64,000 nucleotides of DNA from the NCBI RefSeq assembly GCF_041146395.1, contig NC_090984.1, positions 82,905,114-82,969,113 of the forward strand, read 5' to 3'. The notes below the pieces were generated by a model. The model saw only the letters and a program-made list of their open reading frames with translations. It made no database searches and was not told the origin of the DNA. A program made the translations under genes and the position numbers. This stretch comes from Eulemur rufifrons (Eukaryota; Chordata; Mammalia; Primates; Lemuridae). This document shows, in pieces, positions 61,598 through 64,000 of this stretch. The stretch's first letter is position 1. Every line of letters begins with the position of its first letter.

Positions 61598-61717
61598 CAG
61601 GTGTGCACTGAAATCCATCCCCGTGATATCCAGGTTGGCAACGGCAGGAGAAGGAACCAGGGGTATTGTAGCAGGTAGCCGAGGGGTGACATCTGTTTTC
61701 CGCGCATTCATCGACAT
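61598..61717 (-). CDS. NID2: NID2 calcium-binding EGF exon
   Basis: Encodes [20 protein letters not shown], then [20 protein letters not shown]. The DVDEC start and [12 protein letters not shown] (the Asn/Asp hydroxylation consensus) mark a cbEGF module with six cysteines. Acceptor gacctgcag, donor G|GTAAGG. Phase 1 on both sides; 120 bp, one module per exon. Confidence 0.95.
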
Positions 61718-64000
61718 CTGCAGGTCAGGAACAGGGACAGGGGAGGGGAAGGAAGGAAGGAACAGCATGACCTCACTGCACACAATCTGTGCTACTACAT
61801 GGTCTTGGTACATGTGGATCAGTATCGACCTTTGGGCGCGAGCAGAAAAATGCTGGCACCTAAAGGTAAGCTTAATAGGAAAAAAAAAAAGTCAAGGAAC
61901 ATGTGAGTTAACACAGACTAAAAATGTTCAGTATAGAAATCAAACAGGTGGTCACTCGCAGAAAAAAATATCCTGCGGTATATTTTGAAAACATCTTTCA
62001 TCTACAGTGAATTCCAGGAAGTTACCTTTGAACTAACCTTTAGACTATAAATCATTAACTTCCTTTCAGTAATGCTACAATAAATATATGTAATGATAGT
62101 TTTTCTTCCTTTCACTGTTGGCACCATCTCCCTGTAACATTCAATAACAGAGGCAAAGGAGCCAAAGGCGGCTCCAAAGACTTTTTCAACTAAGAAACAC
62201 ATTTGGTCTTGTCTAATCAGAGCCCCACTATCTAGAATACCCAATTATTCAGACATTTTCTTTACGTCCTACTTTTATAAATATAAGAGAAAAAATAAGA
62301 AAAATATTATCTGGGGTTTTGAAACAACACATAAAAAAAGAAAATCTAAATTCGTCAGGCATATCAGCATAAACAATTCAGTCCCCTCCATTCTCCACCT
62401 GGTACTATGACGATTAATGTCCATAATCATATTTTTCAAAACTGTAAAATCCTGATACTTCAAACAAAAGCCATTTGTATTCCGTTTATTTAATGAAATC
62501 AGCACATGCCAACAATAGCAAGTCACTTCCCCCACCCCCTAAAAAGAAACTGAGAAATGAATTGTTAAAACTAATGCTCAATGGATGAGATAAGCTCTCT
62601 TAAAAGGAAGTCTTCTAGAGTAAGAGGAGGATAAACAAAGGGCGTAGGTCTGATCAAGGCTTGGCTGAAAACAAAACAGTAGTCACATTCATAATGATGA
62701 ACAGAAAATGTTTTTAAATGTGTGAATAGAAAAAACAACAAGAGGGGACAGAATTTCATCAATTTGGTACAGCCTATGGCAGAAACAAATCAGCCTGGGA
62801 AACCAGAGATCTGGAGCCCTAACTGTGATGGGACTGGCCTGGGGACGGGGGTAGCTTCTCACCTGGCCCCCCAACGCCCCAGATGAAACCCTTGTAGGCT
62901 TCTCCACACCACCTGTATTCTGACTACACTCTCACTGAGCCACCTTCTCATAACCAAGGTGCTATCTCAGGTCCCACTAAGCAGACACATTGGACACTAG
63001 ACATAGCCCCTTCTGTTCGCTGAAGAAGAATCTCTTACGTCATAATTAGCAAAGTAACATTCTGCTTATCCTCTGCCTGTGGGAAGTTTAGTTTACATAC
63101 ATCAGTTCCTTGGAGTCCAAAAAACTTCTGAATGCTCAACACAGCCAAGTCTAACACCACCCAGAGAGGCCCTGCCTGGTGAGTAGCTGGGTGCCTTCAT
63201 TTCACCTACACAGGCAGGAAGGTAGGTGTAAATTCATCTGCAAGGATAGACAACAACAAGGTGTTCCAGTTAGCGCCTCAGTTATCCTAAAATAAGCCAA
63301 CACTGTCATATTTAATTATTCTCAAGGTTGGCTCCATCTCTCCAAAAGGACAACTCAAGTGCCCAGGGGGGGAGAGGCTGGTGAGCATCCAATTCCTTGG
63401 GCCTGGCAGAGGCCGTAAAACTGGCTGTGAAACCAAAGCCGTAAAAATTAGCATCCAGCCAAATGCAGGAAATTAAAGCTATTCACAATACGTGCGCTAA
63501 AAGTACTTCTAATGGCAACAGGAACCCCAAGCAATGACAGGAAGCAGGAATTCCTGAGACACAAGGCCTATTTCTAGAACCCATGGAGCGGTTTCTTAGG
63601 CTTATTTTTGAACTAAGAGAGAGGGGATTCCCCAGAGCTATGGTCCCCTGATGTTCTTGGAACCCACGGCCGGCCCGAGGACAGCCTGCCCACAGCTGTG
63701 CTGCCACCGCTGCAGACTCTAAGGTTTTGGGTAGACGGTAACTGCTAAAACTGACCAACCTGGAGGAGAAGGCCCTGAAGAGACTGAAGGCATCACAAGT
63801 GAGAAATCCCCGTCCGCAAAAAGCTAGAGAAGGTGAAGGCTCCTGCCTCGCAGGCCACGACTCCTCGGAGGGCCTCACACCGTGACGGAAAATGAACGTC
63901 CAGTCGCCCCAGGGCCTCTCCTCGGGAGCACAAGCCCTGACGGGGTTGTGGGGAGCCACAGCTTCTGCCTAAAGAGGGAGTCGTCTTTTCTACTTCACAG
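61718..64000 (-). other. NID2: NID2 intron, right edge of window
   Basis: No further EGF-like or other NID2 exon is recognisable to the right end, so this should be one intron longer than 2.2 kb. I see no nameable transposon in it. A 158-codon open frame on the minus strand (63,483-63,959) has no domain resemblance. Confidence 0.6.

Larger units (their letters stand above)
47734..61717 (-). other. NID2: NID2 gene, 3' part
   Basis: Nidogen-2 (osteonidogen) is a secreted basement-membrane glycoprotein that binds laminin, collagen IV and perlecan. Ten exons covering about the last 484 codons of a protein that has 1,375 residues in human are recognisable and join in phase. Order: a calcium-binding EGF module, two thyroglobulin type-1 modules, a Pro/Thr-rich linker, then the YWTD propeller. 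Introns hold an Alu, a MER5-like element, a MaLR LTR fragment, L2 and MIR pieces; otherwise I see nothing in 49.2-50.2, 51.0-52.6, 54.2-56.1, 57.2-58.1 and 58.7-60.5 kb. The N-terminal two thirds lie right of the window. Confidence 0.95.

Noticed and set aside
63483..63959. 158-codon minus-strand frame
   Set aside because: Inside a NID2 intron on the same strand; no EGF or other domain and no splice-site agreement with the NID2 protein.

Overview
This is a nuclear chromosome segment from a primate. It carries three vertebrate genes in the order GNG2 (+), RTRAF/C14orf166 (+), NID2 (-), the neighbourhood I know from human chromosome 14q22. The Alu copies (8.3, 18.4, 40.9 and 48.4 kb) have a left arm and a short extra internal segment of the kind I associate with lemurs, and the young L1 tail at 7.6-8.0 kb is also of that type. 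The source is therefore most likely a strepsirrhine, probably a lemur. That is inference from repeat style, not from a database match.

Layout. 1-9,639 is the last intron of GNG2, packed with old L1, L2, MIR and LTR copies. 9,640-9,768 is the final coding exon of GNG2, followed by a 3'UTR that probably runs to about 13.0 kb. 13.0-31.7 kb is intergenic. It is mostly dead repeats, with one well-preserved full-length retrocopy of RPL29 at 18.85-19.53 kb that still has an open frame of 171 codons. 31.75-32.27 kb is a CpG-rich promoter. RTRAF follows as eight coding exons from 31,985 to 46,801; they join in phase into a 244-residue protein, the length known for human. NID2 enters from the right on the minus strand. 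Its last ten coding exons (61,717 down to 47,734) encode one calcium-binding EGF module, two thyroglobulin type-1 modules, a linker and the YWTD (LDLR class B) propeller, ending with a tiny exon. RTRAF and NID2 are tail to tail, their likely poly(A) sites only about 90-110 bp apart.

The genes are not an operon. GNG2 is a membrane-anchored G protein gamma subunit, RTRAF a subunit of the tRNA ligase/RNA transport complex, and NID2 a secreted basement-membrane protein. I found no new gene system. The most interesting structures are the intact RPL29 retrocopy with its in-frame 12-bp repeat, several cleanly datable nested transposon insertions (LTR in hAT, L1 in MaLR LTR, MaLR LTR in L2, elements splitting MIRs), the stop-free leader in frame with the RTRAF start codon, and the very tight convergent gene ends.
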